A stretch of DNA of 33,176 nt from Desulfovibrio sp. (GCA_031271265.1 JAISWB010000020.1:1-33176), one strand, 5' to 3'. Positions 15,174-22,822 are shown, counted from the stretch's first letter. Notes: a model not told the origin generated them from the sequence alone. Made by a program: numbers and translations.

Positions 15174-16529
15174 ATGCCCGGCGACATTCCCGACCTGCCC
15201 GCGGATTTGCGGGACCTGCCCGCGCGGGAAGCGCATTTTTGCCTCAATATTCTGCGTTTCATGGAAAACGATCTCGGTTTGCGCCTGCGCGGGAAGCGAT
15301 TGCTTGTCGCCTTTTCCGGGGGCGCGGATTCCACTGCCCTGCTGCTTGTCTTGCTCTGCCTTCGCCGCAAGGCCGGTTTCACCCTGCTTGCCGCGCACCT
15401 GGACCACATGCTGCGCCCGTCCTCCGCCGCCGAGGCGGAGTATTGCCGACGCTTCTGCGCGTGTGCCGGGATTGCCTGCCGTGTCGGCCGGCGAAACGTG
15501 CGCGGCGGAGAGGACGGCGCTGGAGACTCCGGCGAGTTGGAAGAAAAAGCCGGGGTGGTCGGCGGGTCGGCAGAAAAGGCCGGGTCGGCCGGCGGGCCGG
15601 CCGCCGGGCTGGAAGAAAAGGCCAGGGCTGCCCGCTACGCTTTTTTGGCCGAAACGGCCGCGGACGGCGGCGCGGATCTCGTAGCCCTGGGGCACAACAA
15701 CAATGATCTGGCCGAAGACGTCCTTATGCGTCTTATACGCGGGGCGGGCTGGCCCGGGCTTGCAGGCATGAGGGCTCTTGTCGCATTGCACGACGTCGCC
15801 GGGCAGACGGGCCGGCCGGAGCCTGCACGCTTGCGCGCCCTGCCGCGCGCAACGGCCGTCACCGCAGCCGGGACGGACCGGCCGGGGCTTGAGGGCGGGG
15901 GTGTTCCGGACGCCGGGCGTTTGCTGGTGCGGCCGTTGCTGTACACGCCGCGCGCGGACATTGAGGATTTTCTCAAGGCGTCGGGAATTGAAGCGTTGCG
16001 CGATGAGAGCAACTCCGACAGGCGCTTTTTCCGCAATCGCGTGCGCATGGACATCCTGCCTTTGCCGGCAGCCGAAAACCCGGCGTTTTTGCGCGCGATC
16101 CGGGCACTGAACATGCAGGGAGAGGCGGACAGGGAGCATTTCGCGGCCCTGACGGCGGCCGCGGCGCGGGGTGTCCTCCCGCAGGGTTCGTCAAATTCGT
16201 CAAATTCATCGGATTCACCGGATTCATCGGATTCATCGGATTCATTGGATTCATCGGATTCATCGGATCAATCCGGTTCGGATACGGACGGCGTCTTCAT
16301 AGAACGCCGGCGTCTCGACGCGCTGCCCAAGGCCGTGCGTCTGCGCCTGTACAAGCATATTCTGGACGGACTCGGGCCGGGACAGGCGCGTTTTTTTTCC
16401 CTGGCCGCGCTGGATGCCCCCTTGCCGTCCGGGCGCGGTCCGTCGACGCACCGCTTTCCCGGCGGCAAAAGCGCCGTGGTCGGGCATAAGGGCATACTCT
16501 TCCGTAAGGCGGCGCGTGTTCCGGAATAA
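15174..16529 (+). CDS. tilS: tRNA(Ile)-lysidine synthetase
   Basis: ATP-dependent enzyme that converts C34 of the CAU-anticodon isoleucine tRNA to lysidine, so that it reads AUA. The PP-loop motif is SGGADST near residue 50, followed by AAHLDHMLRPSSAAEAEYC. The catalytic domain continues with LVALGHNNNDLAEDVLMRLIRGAGWPGLAGM and RPLLYTPRADIEDFL, then EALRDESNSDRRFFRNRVRMDILP, all typical. Two insertions are unusual: Glu/Lys/Ala/Gly repeats at residues about 123-150 and a pure Ser-Ser-Asp/Asn run at 339-365, between the catalytic and C-terminal domains. The C-terminal domain is short. No clear ribosome site precedes ATG 15174; the gene follows the small unknown by 12 bases. Confidence 0.93.
   Translation: MPGDIPDLPADLRDLPAREAHFCLNILRFMENDLGLRLRGKRLLVAFSGGADSTALLLVLLCLRRKAGFTLLAAHLDHMLRPSSAAEAEYCRRFCACAGIACRVGRRNVRGGEDGAGDSGELEEKAGVVGGSAEKAGSAGGPAAGLEEKARAARYAFLAETAADGGADLVALGHNNNDLAEDVLMRLIRGAGWPGLAGMRALVALHDVAGQTGRPEPARLRALPRATAVTAAGTDRPGLEGGGVPDAGRLLVRPLLYTPRADIEDFLKASGIEALRDESNSDRRFFRNRVRMDILPLPAAENPAFLRAIRALNMQGEADREHFAALTAAAARGVLPQGSSNSSNSSDSPDSSDSSDSLDSSDSSDQSGSDTDGVFIERRRLDALPKAVRLRLYKHILDGLGPGQARFFSLAALDAPLPSGRGPSTHRFPGGKSAVVGHKGILFRKAARVPE
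15541..15620. repeat. Imperfect coding repeat in tilS (Glu-Glu-Lys-Ala-Gly units)
   Basis: Three starts of GAAGAAAARGCC or GCAGAAAAGGCC recur at intervals of 30 and 42 bases, each followed by GC-rich sequence encoding Gly/Ala. The peptide is an insert in the N-terminal catalytic domain of TilS. Confidence 0.55.
16188..16268. repeat. 9-bp minisatellite in tilS encoding (Ser-Ser-Asp)9
   Basis: Nine tandem copies of a 9-base unit close to TCATCGGAT give the peptide triplets SSN, SSN, SSD, SPD, SSD, SSD, SLD, SSD, SSD. The period keeps the reading frame. The base composition is much less GC-rich than the flanks. Confidence 0.9.
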
Positions 16530-16548
16530 TGCCGATCCCTGAATTTGG

Positions 16549-16653
16549 GCAATTTCACCTTGAAATTGCTCCGGAGGCCGTGCCGAAGTTACCGGCTCGG
16601 CACCCCGGCGGGTATGATGCATCGGAACCCTCTCGGCAGAACAGGTGAGAGGG
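16549..16653. terminator. Cluster of three hairpins between convergent tilS and the GT4 gene
   Basis: Stems are GCAATTTC/GAAATTGC (16549-16569, 8 bp, loop 5), GTGCCGA/TCGGCAC (16580-16603, 7 bp) and CCCTCTC/GAGAGGG (16628-16653, 7 bp). They fill the gap between two genes that converge, where transcripts from both sides should end. None has a clear T tract, so Rho-independent action is uncertain. Confidence 0.4.
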
Positions 16654-16695
16654 GCGTCCAGCCCCGGCAAGGACAACACGCCGCGGAGATTCCGC

Positions 16696-17955
16696 TCAGG
16701 AGCGCCCTGCCGGACCGGAGCCGGGGGCGGCGTTGCGTTGCAGGGTCGCGCGGTAGACCTTCAGGGTTTGTTGCACGAAAGCCTCGTCGCTCAGGCTTGC
16801 CATACGTTGCCGCTGTTGTTCCTTGAGGGTTTGCCTGAAATCCGGCCGGGTCAGCACCTTGTCCAGAAGCGCGGTCAGGGCGGCGGCATCGCCGACGGGC
16901 GCGACGGCCTCGGGGCTGAGCAGGTCCGGCATGACGCCCGCGTCCGTGCCGACCAGAGGCACGCCGCAGGCCATGATTTCCAGGGCGGCGCGGGCTATGG
17001 CTTCCGAGCCTTGGGAGGCGATGACGCCGAGGTCGAGGGCGCTGATGTGGGCGGGCATGTCCGTGACCCTGCCGCTGCTGATGCGGGTCAGGTGTTCCAG
17101 GCTGCGGGCGCGCGCGGCCTGTTCCAGATCCCGCACCGACAAGCCGGCGGGGAAACCGATGAACAGAAGGCGCAGGCGTATTTGCCGGGCCTCCGCTTCA
17201 GAGGACATCTCCGTACTGTATGCGGAGTTCGCCTCCGTACGTTGTACCGAACTGCCCGTAAGCGGCCGTGAGTCACGGATTCCGGCGCCTGCGCGCGCGG
17301 ACACGATGCGCTGCGCGGCATCAAGGAGTTCCGCATGGCCTTTGACCTTGTCGAAACGCCCGAGCAGGCCGACCACCATATCCTCGTCCGTGAAGCCGAA
17401 GGTGCGGCGCACGCGCCCGCGGCCTGCGGGATCAAAGGTGAAGCGGACGGTATCAACGCCTCCCGGGATGACGTACAGGCGGTCGTCGGGCACGCCGAGA
17501 ACGGCGCGGCATTGCGCGGCGCTGCGGGAATTGGAGGCTGTCACGGCGTCAATCAGGCGGGTGTGGAGCAGACGGTTGACGATGCCGTCCCTGGGCGGGC
17601 GTTGGTCGCCGCGGGTGCGGATCAACGCAAAGGATGCGTATTTTTTCAGCAGCCCCCAGAGGATGAGGTTTTCGCCGCGGTGGCAGTTGACGATGTGCGG
17701 CTTGAAATCGCGTACCAAAGCGGCGATGCGGGCCGCGGCGCCTGCCAGAGCGGCCGGGTGCAGGCTGGTCAGGTTCAGGGGAACGGGGTCAAGCTTCATG
17801 TCGCGCGCGGCGGCGAAGGAGTCGGTGCCCGGCGGACAGATGACCTGCACATCGTGCCCGGCCCTGCGCAGCAGGCGCGAGAGATTGAGGCCGTACCAGG
17901 CTGCCGCGTTGAACCAGCGGACGTTGACCACTTCGATGATGCGCAGTTTCGGCAT
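16696..17955 (-). CDS. GT4-family glycosyltransferase
   Basis: Retaining glycosyltransferase of the GT-B fold, about 419 residues, probably acting in the cytoplasm on lipopolysaccharide or another surface glycan. The N-terminal Rossmann half starts KLRIIEVVNVRWFNAAAW and includes LSRLLRRAGHDVQVICPPGT. The second half has the linker VIPGGVDTVRF and the nucleotide-sugar site SEAIARAALEIMACGVPLVGTDAG, containing the EX7E-type arrangement. Between residues about 240 and 275 an irregular Ser/Thr-rich stretch (DSRPLTGSSVQRTEANSAY) interrupts the second domain and is probably a loop insertion. I chose ATG 17955 because AAGG lies 8 bases upstream; a TTG six codons earlier is less likely. It is a single gene between two plus-strand operons, and its acceptor is unknown. 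Confidence 0.85.
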   Translation of the reverse strand: MPKLRIIEVVNVRWFNAAAWYGLNLSRLLRRAGHDVQVICPPGTDSFAAARDMKLDPVPLNLTSLHPAALAGAAARIAALVRDFKPHIVNCHRGENLILWGLLKKYASFALIRTRGDQRPPRDGIVNRLLHTRLIDAVTASNSRSAAQCRAVLGVPDDRLYVIPGGVDTVRFTFDPAGRGRVRRTFGFTDEDMVVGLLGRFDKVKGHAELLDAAQRIVSARAGAGIRDSRPLTGSSVQRTEANSAYSTEMSSEAEARQIRLRLLFIGFPAGLSVRDLEQAARARSLEHLTRISSGRVTDMPAHISALDLGVIASQGSEAIARAALEIMACGVPLVGTDAGVMPDLLSPEAVAPVGDAAALTALLDKVLTRPDFRQTLKEQQRQRMASLSDEAFVQQTLKVYRATLQRNAAPGSGPAGRS

Positions 17956-18132
17956 CCGGATGCCTTGCCGCAAAACAAGGCGAAAAGCAACGGCAAATCC
18001 ATTGCAGTTTCGGGCTGAACAGCGTCCGGCCGGTTCGGCAACGGGTTCCGCTCCGGCAATACCGTATTCTTTGGTTTCGAGGCATGGAAAATTTCATCCG
18101 GGCAAATTTGCGGGTCGCAGGCAAATTTATGG

Positions 18133-18159
18133 TTGACCTCCAAGGATATCCCGTATAAG
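18133..18159 (+). promoter_or_regulatory. Candidate promoter of the rpsF operon
   Basis: TTGACC (18133-18138) and TATAAG (18154-18159) are good hexamers, but the spacer is 15 bases, shorter than ideal. It lies about 160 bases before rpsF, leaving room for a structured leader. Confidence 0.45.
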
Positions 18160-18243
18160 TTTCTCGTTTCCTCGGAACACACACCGGAAAGCCGCGCCTT
18201 GCGGCATGCCCGGTCCGCTCCGGTCAAAGCCCGGCGCATCCTT

Positions 18244-18295
18244 GCCCGCGTGAACGTCGCGCGGGCCTCGAAGCGAAACCTCCGAAACCGCTTCG
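18244..18295 (+). promoter_or_regulatory. Structured rpsF leader, candidate S6:S18 autoregulatory element
   Basis: Two hairpins precede rpsF. The first pairs GCCCGCG (18244-18250) with CGCGGGC (18260-18266). The second pairs CGAAGCG (18269-18275) with CGCTTCG (18289-18295) around a 13-base loop that contains CCG. Known rpsF leaders that bind the S6:S18 complex present a CCG sequence in a hairpin just upstream of rpsF, so this is a candidate. I have not aligned it to that family. Confidence 0.4.
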
Positions 18296-18316
18296 CAACG
18301 CCCGTAAGGAGTACGC

Positions 18317-18640
18317 ATGAGACGATTCGAAACGCTTCTGCTCTTTTCCCCCGAGCTGTCCTCAGAGTCCCGCAACGCGACCCTGGCCGGCTTCAAAGAC
18401 ATCATAGCCCGCGAAGGGGGAACGCTCACGGCCGAAGACAACTGGGGCATGCGCGACCTCGCCTACCCCGTCAAAAAACAGATGCGCGGCTGGTATACCC
18501 GCCTGGAATACCTCGTTCCCCCGACCGCTGTAGCCGAATTTGAACGCAATATACGCATCAGCGAAGATGTCTTCAAATTCCTGACCGTGAAACTGGACGA
18601 CACCGGCGCTCCCGCCGGCAACGAGGAGGACGCGGCATGA
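18317..18640 (+). CDS. rpsF: 30S ribosomal protein S6
   Basis: Small-subunit protein that binds 16S rRNA together with S18. The 107-residue product has the S6 pattern: [15 protein letters not shown], then [21 protein letters not shown] and a C-terminal [10 protein letters not shown], with the usual acidic tail (GNEEDAA). TAAGGAG lies 5 bases before the ATG. Its stop overlaps the rpsR start as ATGA. It opens the rpsF-rpsR-rplI-dnaB operon. Confidence 0.97.
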   Translation: MRRFETLLLFSPELSSESRNATLAGFKDIIAREGGTLTAEDNWGMRDLAYPVKKQMRGWYTRLEYLVPPTAVAEFERNIRISEDVFKFLTVKLDDTGAPAGNEEDAA

Positions 18641-18903
18641 CGGTGTTCAGGAAAAAATTCGCTCCACGCCGCAAATTCTGCCGCTTCTGCGCGGACAAGG
18701 ATTTGCCCATAGACTATAAGCGCCCGGATATCTTGCGTGATTTCGTCAACGAACGCGGCAAGATCATCGCCCGCCGCATCACCGGCGCCTGCTCCCGCCA
18801 CCAGCGCAGACTAACTGTGGAGATCAAACGCGCGCGCCAGATGGCCCTTATGATCTACACCGCCGTACACGCCAGTGAAGTCAAGAAAAAAAGCGTGATT
18901 TAG
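18637..18903 (+). CDS. rpsR: 30S ribosomal protein S18
   Basis: Partner of S6 on the platform of the small subunit. The 88-residue product contains the S18 core [19 protein letters not shown], then [27 protein letters not shown] near residues 19-22, with the Cys in TGACSRHQ, suggests the zinc-binding (C+) form. It is translated from an ATGA overlap with rpsF, with GAGGA upstream of the start. Confidence 0.97.
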   Translation: MTVFRKKFAPRRKFCRFCADKDLPIDYKRPDILRDFVNERGKIIARRITGACSRHQRRLTVEIKRARQMALMIYTAVHASEVKKKSVI

Positions 18904-18912
18904 GGGGCGACC

Positions 18913-19539
18913 ATGAAAGTCATTCTGAGAAGCGATGTGGAAAACCTCGGCCGGCTCGGCGACATCGTGGACGTCAAAGCCGGCTATGGCCGCAATTACC
19001 TGCTGCCCCAGGGCCACGCCATGCCTGCCACCGCGTCCAACCTCAAAATTTTTGAGCTGGAACGCAAAAAGCTCCGGGCCAGGGCCGAAGCGTTGCGCGG
19101 TGAAGCCGCGTCCCTTGCGGAAAAAATCACCCGCGAGGGCATCCGTATAGCCATGCGCGTCGGCGACAAGGACAAGCTGTACGGTTCCGTCACCTCCGCC
19201 ATGATCGCCGAAACCCTCACCGCCCGCGGCATAGAAGTGGACCGCAGACGCATCCTGCTGGACGCGCCCGTGCGCACTCTGGGCGACTACACCGTGCGCG
19301 TGCGCCTGCACGCCGAAGTGGTCGCGGAACTCGCCCTTTCCGTAGTTGCTGAAAAATCCGCAGGCGATGAAGACACAGCCAGGGCCGCTGCCGACAAAGC
19401 AGCCAAAGCCGCTGATTACGATGCAGGCAGGGCCGGTGCCGACAACGCAGCCGGGGCCGGCGACGACAACGCAGGCAGAACCGCCGATGACGACGCAGGA
19501 CAAAGCCCGGCGGACGAAAACGCGGAACCCGGAGTCTGA
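18913..19539 (+). CDS. rplI: 50S ribosomal protein L9 with a repetitive acidic tail
   Basis: Large-subunit protein that binds 23S rRNA near the L1 stalk. Residues 1-150 are ordinary L9: MKVILRSDVENLGRLGDIVD, GYGRNYLLPQGHAM, a long connecting helix, and the C-terminal domain with GSVTSAMIAETL and VRLHAEVVAEL. The protein is 208 residues, against about 150 normally. The extra 55-60 residues are made of an 8-residue repeat (such as DAGRAGAD, NAAGAGDD, NAGRTADD, DAGQSPAD), encoded by 24-bp units, acidic and probably disordered. The tail overlaps the start of dnaB by 53 bases in another frame. AGGGGG precedes the ATG, 9 bases after rpsR. Confidence 0.95.
   Translation: MKVILRSDVENLGRLGDIVDVKAGYGRNYLLPQGHAMPATASNLKIFELERKKLRARAEALRGEAASLAEKITREGIRIAMRVGDKDKLYGSVTSAMIAETLTARGIEVDRRRILLDAPVRTLGDYTVRVRLHAEVVAELALSVVAEKSAGDEDTARAAADKAAKAADYDAGRAGADNAAGAGDDNAGRTADDDAGQSPADENAEPGV
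19375..19515. repeat. 24-bp minisatellite at the rplI 3' end
   Basis: Six imperfect units of 24 bases give the L9 tail octapeptides. The clearest are at 19420-19443, 19444-19467, 19468-19491 and 19492-19515, each built on the pattern RAYGCAGGCAGRRCC. The likely dnaB start codon at 19487 lies inside the array. Confidence 0.75.
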
Positions 19540-20974
19540 CCCCGCTTCCGTTGCCGCCGCTTCCGGGGAAGCGCGCAGAGCGGCCCTGCCCGCCGATCAG
19601 GCCGGGGCCGGAATCTCCGACCTTGTCCGCAACATCCCCCCGCACAGTATCGAGGCCGAACAGGCCGTGCTTGCGGGCGTTCTTCTGCAGCCCGATTCCC
19701 TGTTCGTCCTGGTGGACATGCTCACCGAGGACGATTTTTATCTTCCGGCTCACCGCTGCATTTTCGGCGCTTTCAGGAGCCTGTTCCAGCGCGGTGTGCC
19801 CGTGGACCTCATTTCCACAGCCGAATACCTGAAAGGCGTGACGAAACTCGAAGAGGCCGGCGGGGCCGTGTATCTCTCCGAATTGTCGGCGTCCATACAC
19901 AGCGCCGCCAACGCGGAATATTACGCAATCCTTGTGCGCGACAAGGCCATGGCCCGGCAGCTCATCAACGCCTGCGCAGGGATAATCGGCGAAAGCTACG
20001 CGCCGGGCGCGGACGTGCAGGCCCTGCTGGACAGCGCGGAGCAGCGCGTCATGGCCGTTTCCGGACGCAACGCCGCCCGCAGTTGGAAAGATACGCGCGA
20101 ACTCACGCGTCTGGTCTTTGATGATCTGGAAAGCCGCCGCCGCCGCGACGACCCCATCACCGGCGTGTCCACCGGCTACCGCCGCCTTGATTTCATGACT
20201 TCCGGCCTGCAACCCGCCGATCTCATCATTCTCGCCGCCCGGCCCTCCATGGGCAAAACCTCCCTTGCCCTGAACATGGCCATGCGTGTCGCCGTGCGCC
20301 TGAAAACGCCGGTGCAGATATATTCCCTGGAAATGTCGCAGCAACAACTCATGGCCCGCATGCTCTGCTCCTGGGCCAAGGTCGACGTGCAACGCATGCG
20401 CGCCGCGCGCAGCCTCACCGACGAAGACTGGATGTCTCTGCACGACGCCGGCGAAATATTTTACGACGCCCCTATCTACATCGACGATTCCGCCTCCCTG
20501 AGCACCATGCAGATGCGCGCCCGCACAAGACGGCTCAAGGCGGAAAAAAAAATCGGTCTGGTCGTCATCGACTACCTCCAGCTCATGCAGTCCAGCCGAC
20601 GCACCGATTCGCGCGAACAGGAAATATCCGACATTTCGCGCAACCTCAAGGCCATGGCCAAGGAATTGAACATCCCGGTCCTTGCCCTCTCCCAGTTGAA
20701 CCGCGAAGTGGACAAACGTCAGGGCGAGAAACGACGACCCGTACTCTCGGACCTGCGTGAATCCGGGGCCATCGAACAGGACGCCGACGTCATCATGTTC
20801 ATCCACCGCGATGCCGCCTACGCCAAACACGACGAGCGCCCCCCCGTAGACAAGGCGGAAATCATCATCGGCAAACAGCGCAACGGCCCCGTCGGCATTG
20901 TGGAACTTATGTATGCCCCGGCCTACACCAGCTTTGAAGAAATGGAAAACATCCACGCGCCCGCCGGCATGTAG
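19487..20974 (+). CDS. dnaB: Replicative DNA helicase
   Basis: Hexameric ring helicase that unwinds DNA at the replication fork. The N-terminal domain begins with IPPHSIEAEQAVLAGVLLQP, and the primase-interaction region follows. The RecA-like domain has Walker A RPSMGKTS (about residue 253), Walker B LVVIDYLQLM, the sensor motif ALSQLNREVDKR, and the C-terminal DVIMFIHRD and KQRNGPVGIVEL. From ATG 19487 it is 495 residues, in the range normal for DnaB. Upstream in-frame ATG codons exist, but they would only add translation of the rplI repeat. The start overlaps rplI by 53 bases with no clear ribosome site, so coupled translation is likely. Confidence 0.96.
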   Translation: MTTQDKARRTKTRNPESDPASVAAASGEARRAALPADQAGAGISDLVRNIPPHSIEAEQAVLAGVLLQPDSLFVLVDMLTEDDFYLPAHRCIFGAFRSLFQRGVPVDLISTAEYLKGVTKLEEAGGAVYLSELSASIHSAANAEYYAILVRDKAMARQLINACAGIIGESYAPGADVQALLDSAEQRVMAVSGRNAARSWKDTRELTRLVFDDLESRRRRDDPITGVSTGYRRLDFMTSGLQPADLIILAARPSMGKTSLALNMAMRVAVRLKTPVQIYSLEMSQQQLMARMLCSWAKVDVQRMRAARSLTDEDWMSLHDAGEIFYDAPIYIDDSASLSTMQMRARTRRLKAEKKIGLVVIDYLQLMQSSRRTDSREQEISDISRNLKAMAKELNIPVLALSQLNREVDKRQGEKRRPVLSDLRESGAIEQDADVIMFIHRDAAYAKHDERPPVDKAEIIIGKQRNGPVGIVELMYAPAYTSFEEMENIHAPAGM

Positions 20975-20985
20975 AGCATTTCGAT

Positions 20986-21018
20986 GCCCTCTCCCGGTTG
21001 AACCGCGAAGTGGACAAA
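20986..21018 (+). repeat. 33-bp copy of a dnaB segment after the dnaB stop
   Basis: This stretch matches dnaB 20684-20716 at 32 of 33 bases (A to G at one position). It starts 12 bases past the dnaB stop. The source encodes ALSQLNREVDK; the copy could encode ALSRLNREVDK in the frame that runs on into folK, although no start codon or ribosome site supports its translation. Confidence 0.85.
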
Positions 21019-21126
21019 GTTGATTTTATACGCCTCCTGCGACCGGGGATCTGCCCCGGCCTCGGCAGGTCGAGCCGGGCCGGCGCGAGGTTGATTGATT
21101 CCCCCATTTGTGGACGCGCACTTTCA

Positions 21127-21678
21127 ATGTTGAACCGCTCCAATGCGCCGGGCGCGGCACCGGCTGCGCCGGAAACGCGCGTTGCCTACATTTCCCTCGG
21201 TGCCAACCTCGGCGACCCCGCAGTCTGCCTGTCCGCCGCCCTGGACGCCCTGGACCGTCTGCCCGGCGTGCGCGTCGGCGCCGTATCCCGCTTTTTCCGA
21301 ACCGAGCCGCAGGGGTTCAAGGACCAGCCCTTTTTCCTCAACGCGGCCGCCGCCCTGCATTGCGCTCCGCCGCGTGATGCCGCGAGCCTGCTCGACGACC
21401 TGCTGCGCACGGAAACCCTGCTCGGGCGTGTCCGTCGCCCGGACGCGCAACGTTTCGGTCCCAGGCTGATTGATTTGGATTTGCTGTTGTTCGGCAATCA
21501 GGTTATGAATACAGACCGGCTGATTCTGCCGCATCCGCGCATGGCGGAACGCGCCTTCGTTCTGGTCCCGCTCGCCGAGATCGCTCCGGACCTCGTCCTG
21601 CCCGGCGGGCCGGGTATCGGCGAAGCCCTGCGGCGCATCGCCTACAGCCGCGAAGGCGATGTGATCCGCCAATCCTGA
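21127..21678 (+). CDS. folK: 2-amino-4-hydroxy-6-hydroxymethyldihydropteridine pyrophosphokinase
   Basis: Transfers pyrophosphate from ATP to the pterin alcohol in folate synthesis. The 183-residue product has the HPPK signatures SLGANLGDP near residue 22, RFFRTEPQG, FLNAAAALHC, LLGRVRRPDAQRFGPRLIDLD with the two metal-binding Asp, and LPHPRMAERAFVLVPL. It follows dnaB by about 150 bases, a spacer that includes the 33-bp dnaB copy. I chose ATG 21127; no strong ribosome site is visible, and the frame is open back into the dnaB copy. Codon use fits the operon. Confidence 0.94.
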   Translation: MLNRSNAPGAAPAAPETRVAYISLGANLGDPAVCLSAALDALDRLPGVRVGAVSRFFRTEPQGFKDQPFFLNAAAALHCAPPRDAASLLDDLLRTETLLGRVRRPDAQRFGPRLIDLDLLLFGNQVMNTDRLILPHPRMAERAFVLVPLAEIAPDLVLPGGPGIGEALRRIAYSREGDVIRQS

Positions 21679-21714
21679 AGCGCGGGCGCCCGCGTCCGGG
21701 GCAAGGAGAAACGT

Positions 21715-22008
21715 ATGCTTAAATGGTTGCTTATCGCGCTTGCCGCCGTGGTCCTGTACAAGCTGATCACCAACGAACGCGGGCGCAAGGACAAGGACGA
21801 CCGCAAACGCAGGGAACGCAAAATCGCCGCCGGCGAAATGGCCCAGGATCCTGTGTGCAACGTCTATGTGGATGTGGACTCCGCCATAACGGTGCGCGAC
21901 GGCGCGAAAACCTGGCACTTCTGCAGCTACGACTGCCGGAAAAAATTTCTGGACAAGCTGGAGGCGGAAGGGCGTCCCCTGCCGCCCCGGCCCGACGACG
22001 AGGCTTGA
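21715..22008 (+). CDS. Membrane-anchored YHS/TRASH-type metal-binding protein
   Basis: A 97-residue protein with one N-terminal hydrophobic helix (LKWLLIALAAVVLYKLI), a highly charged linker (RGRKDKDDRKRRERK) and a small metal-binding domain. That domain reads DPVCNVYVDVDSA, then TWHFCSYDCRKKFLD, matching the YHS/TRASH Cys pattern C-x(n)-FCSxxC, which usually binds heavy metal ions. The positive charges after the helix suggest that the domain stays in the cytoplasm. AAGGAG precedes the ATG by 6 bases. Its stop overlaps the next start (TGATG). It may be a metal sensor or carrier; no metal transporter is near. Confidence 0.8.
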   Translation: MLKWLLIALAAVVLYKLITNERGRKDKDDRKRRERKIAAGEMAQDPVCNVYVDVDSAITVRDGAKTWHFCSYDCRKKFLDKLEAEGRPLPPRPDDEA

Positions 22009-22805
22009 TGCCGTATGGATACCGCACCCTGCCGTCCCGGCGCGGTGATGATAACGACGACGATGCCCGATGCCGCCCGGACGCTCCTCCATGCTGCACC
22101 GGCCATATGACGACGACGATGCATGACGCCGCACAGATACTCGAAGACGGGCTCGCCGGCTGTGCCCTGGATGAAGAGCAGGCCGCAAACGCCTACGAAA
22201 GCACAGGAGAGCGGGGCAGGGCAACGCTGAAACAGTGTATTGCCCGCCTGTACCGCTTCTACGGTGAACGCGAGGCGACCCGCTCGGTCACCAGACGTTT
22301 TCGGGACGGTTTTACGGTGGAAACGCACGAGACGCCGGCGGCCTTCGCCCTCATCGTCTGTTCCGCCGCCCATCCCTGCCCGGCATCCCTGACGGCCGTG
22401 ATACTCCCTGCTCTGACGGCGGGCGCGCCTGTATTCCCCTGCCTCCTGCCCGACCCGGCAAAGCCCCTCCACGCCCCGCTCGCGGCTGCCCTTGAACTGG
22501 CCGGCGTCGACCCCGCCCGCATCGTTCCGGAAGACGTCCTTCTGTCGCTCCTGAAGAAGATCGCCTACCCCCGCGCAGGCCGGATTCTCCTGCTCGGTCC
22601 CCCCGCGCCGGCCCCGCGCCTCGCCGCCTACGCCCATGCCCATGCCGTGCCCTGCCTTTCCCTAGCGCCGCCGGTCCCGCGCACAGCGCCCGCGCAGGAC
22701 CCCTGTTTTCTGGAACTTGACGCCGCGCACGCGGACCTGCGCATCCTGCCGGATCTCGACCCGTCCTGGTTCCGCGCGCGCCGCATGAACATCCACGCGT
22801 CCTGA
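22008..22805 (+). CDS. Protein of unknown function between the YHS gene and the EF-G paralogue
   Basis: From ATG 22008 it is 265 residues; ATG 22107 or 22119 would drop the first 33-37 residues, which look unconstrained. I do not recognise the family. The centre has an alternating hydrophobic pattern (FALIVCSAAHPCPASLTAVI, then GRILLLGPPAPAPRLAAYAH), suggesting an alpha/beta fold of Rossmann kind, with a faint resemblance to the nucleotide-binding part of aldehyde or histidinol dehydrogenases. No catalytic motif can be named. It is coupled to the YHS gene by TGATG and ends 17 bases before the EF-G paralogue. Confidence 0.65.
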   Translation: MPYGYRTLPSRRGDDNDDDARCRPDAPPCCTGHMTTTMHDAAQILEDGLAGCALDEEQAANAYESTGERGRATLKQCIARLYRFYGEREATRSVTRRFRDGFTVETHETPAAFALIVCSAAHPCPASLTAVILPALTAGAPVFPCLLPDPAKPLHAPLAAALELAGVDPARIVPEDVLLSLLKKIAYPRAGRILLLGPPAPAPRLAAYAHAHAVPCLSLAPPVPRTAPAQDPCFLELDAAHADLRILPDLDPSWFRARRMNIHAS

Positions 22806-22822
22806 ACCCAAGGCACAGCCCC

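Noticed and set aside
13224..16139. A very long open frame (over 900 codons) on the minus strand opposite hemA and tilS
   Set aside because: It is antisense to well-supported genes, its peptide is low-complexity Arg/Gly/His-rich, and GC-rich codon bias on the real strand explains the lack of stops. The same applies to long antisense frames at 19217-20956 (opposite dnaB) and 22628-24322 (opposite the EF-G paralogue).
16188..16268. Tandem repeats in tilS considered as a CRISPR array
   Set aside because: Units are 9 bp without spacers and lie inside a coding frame, so this is a minisatellite.
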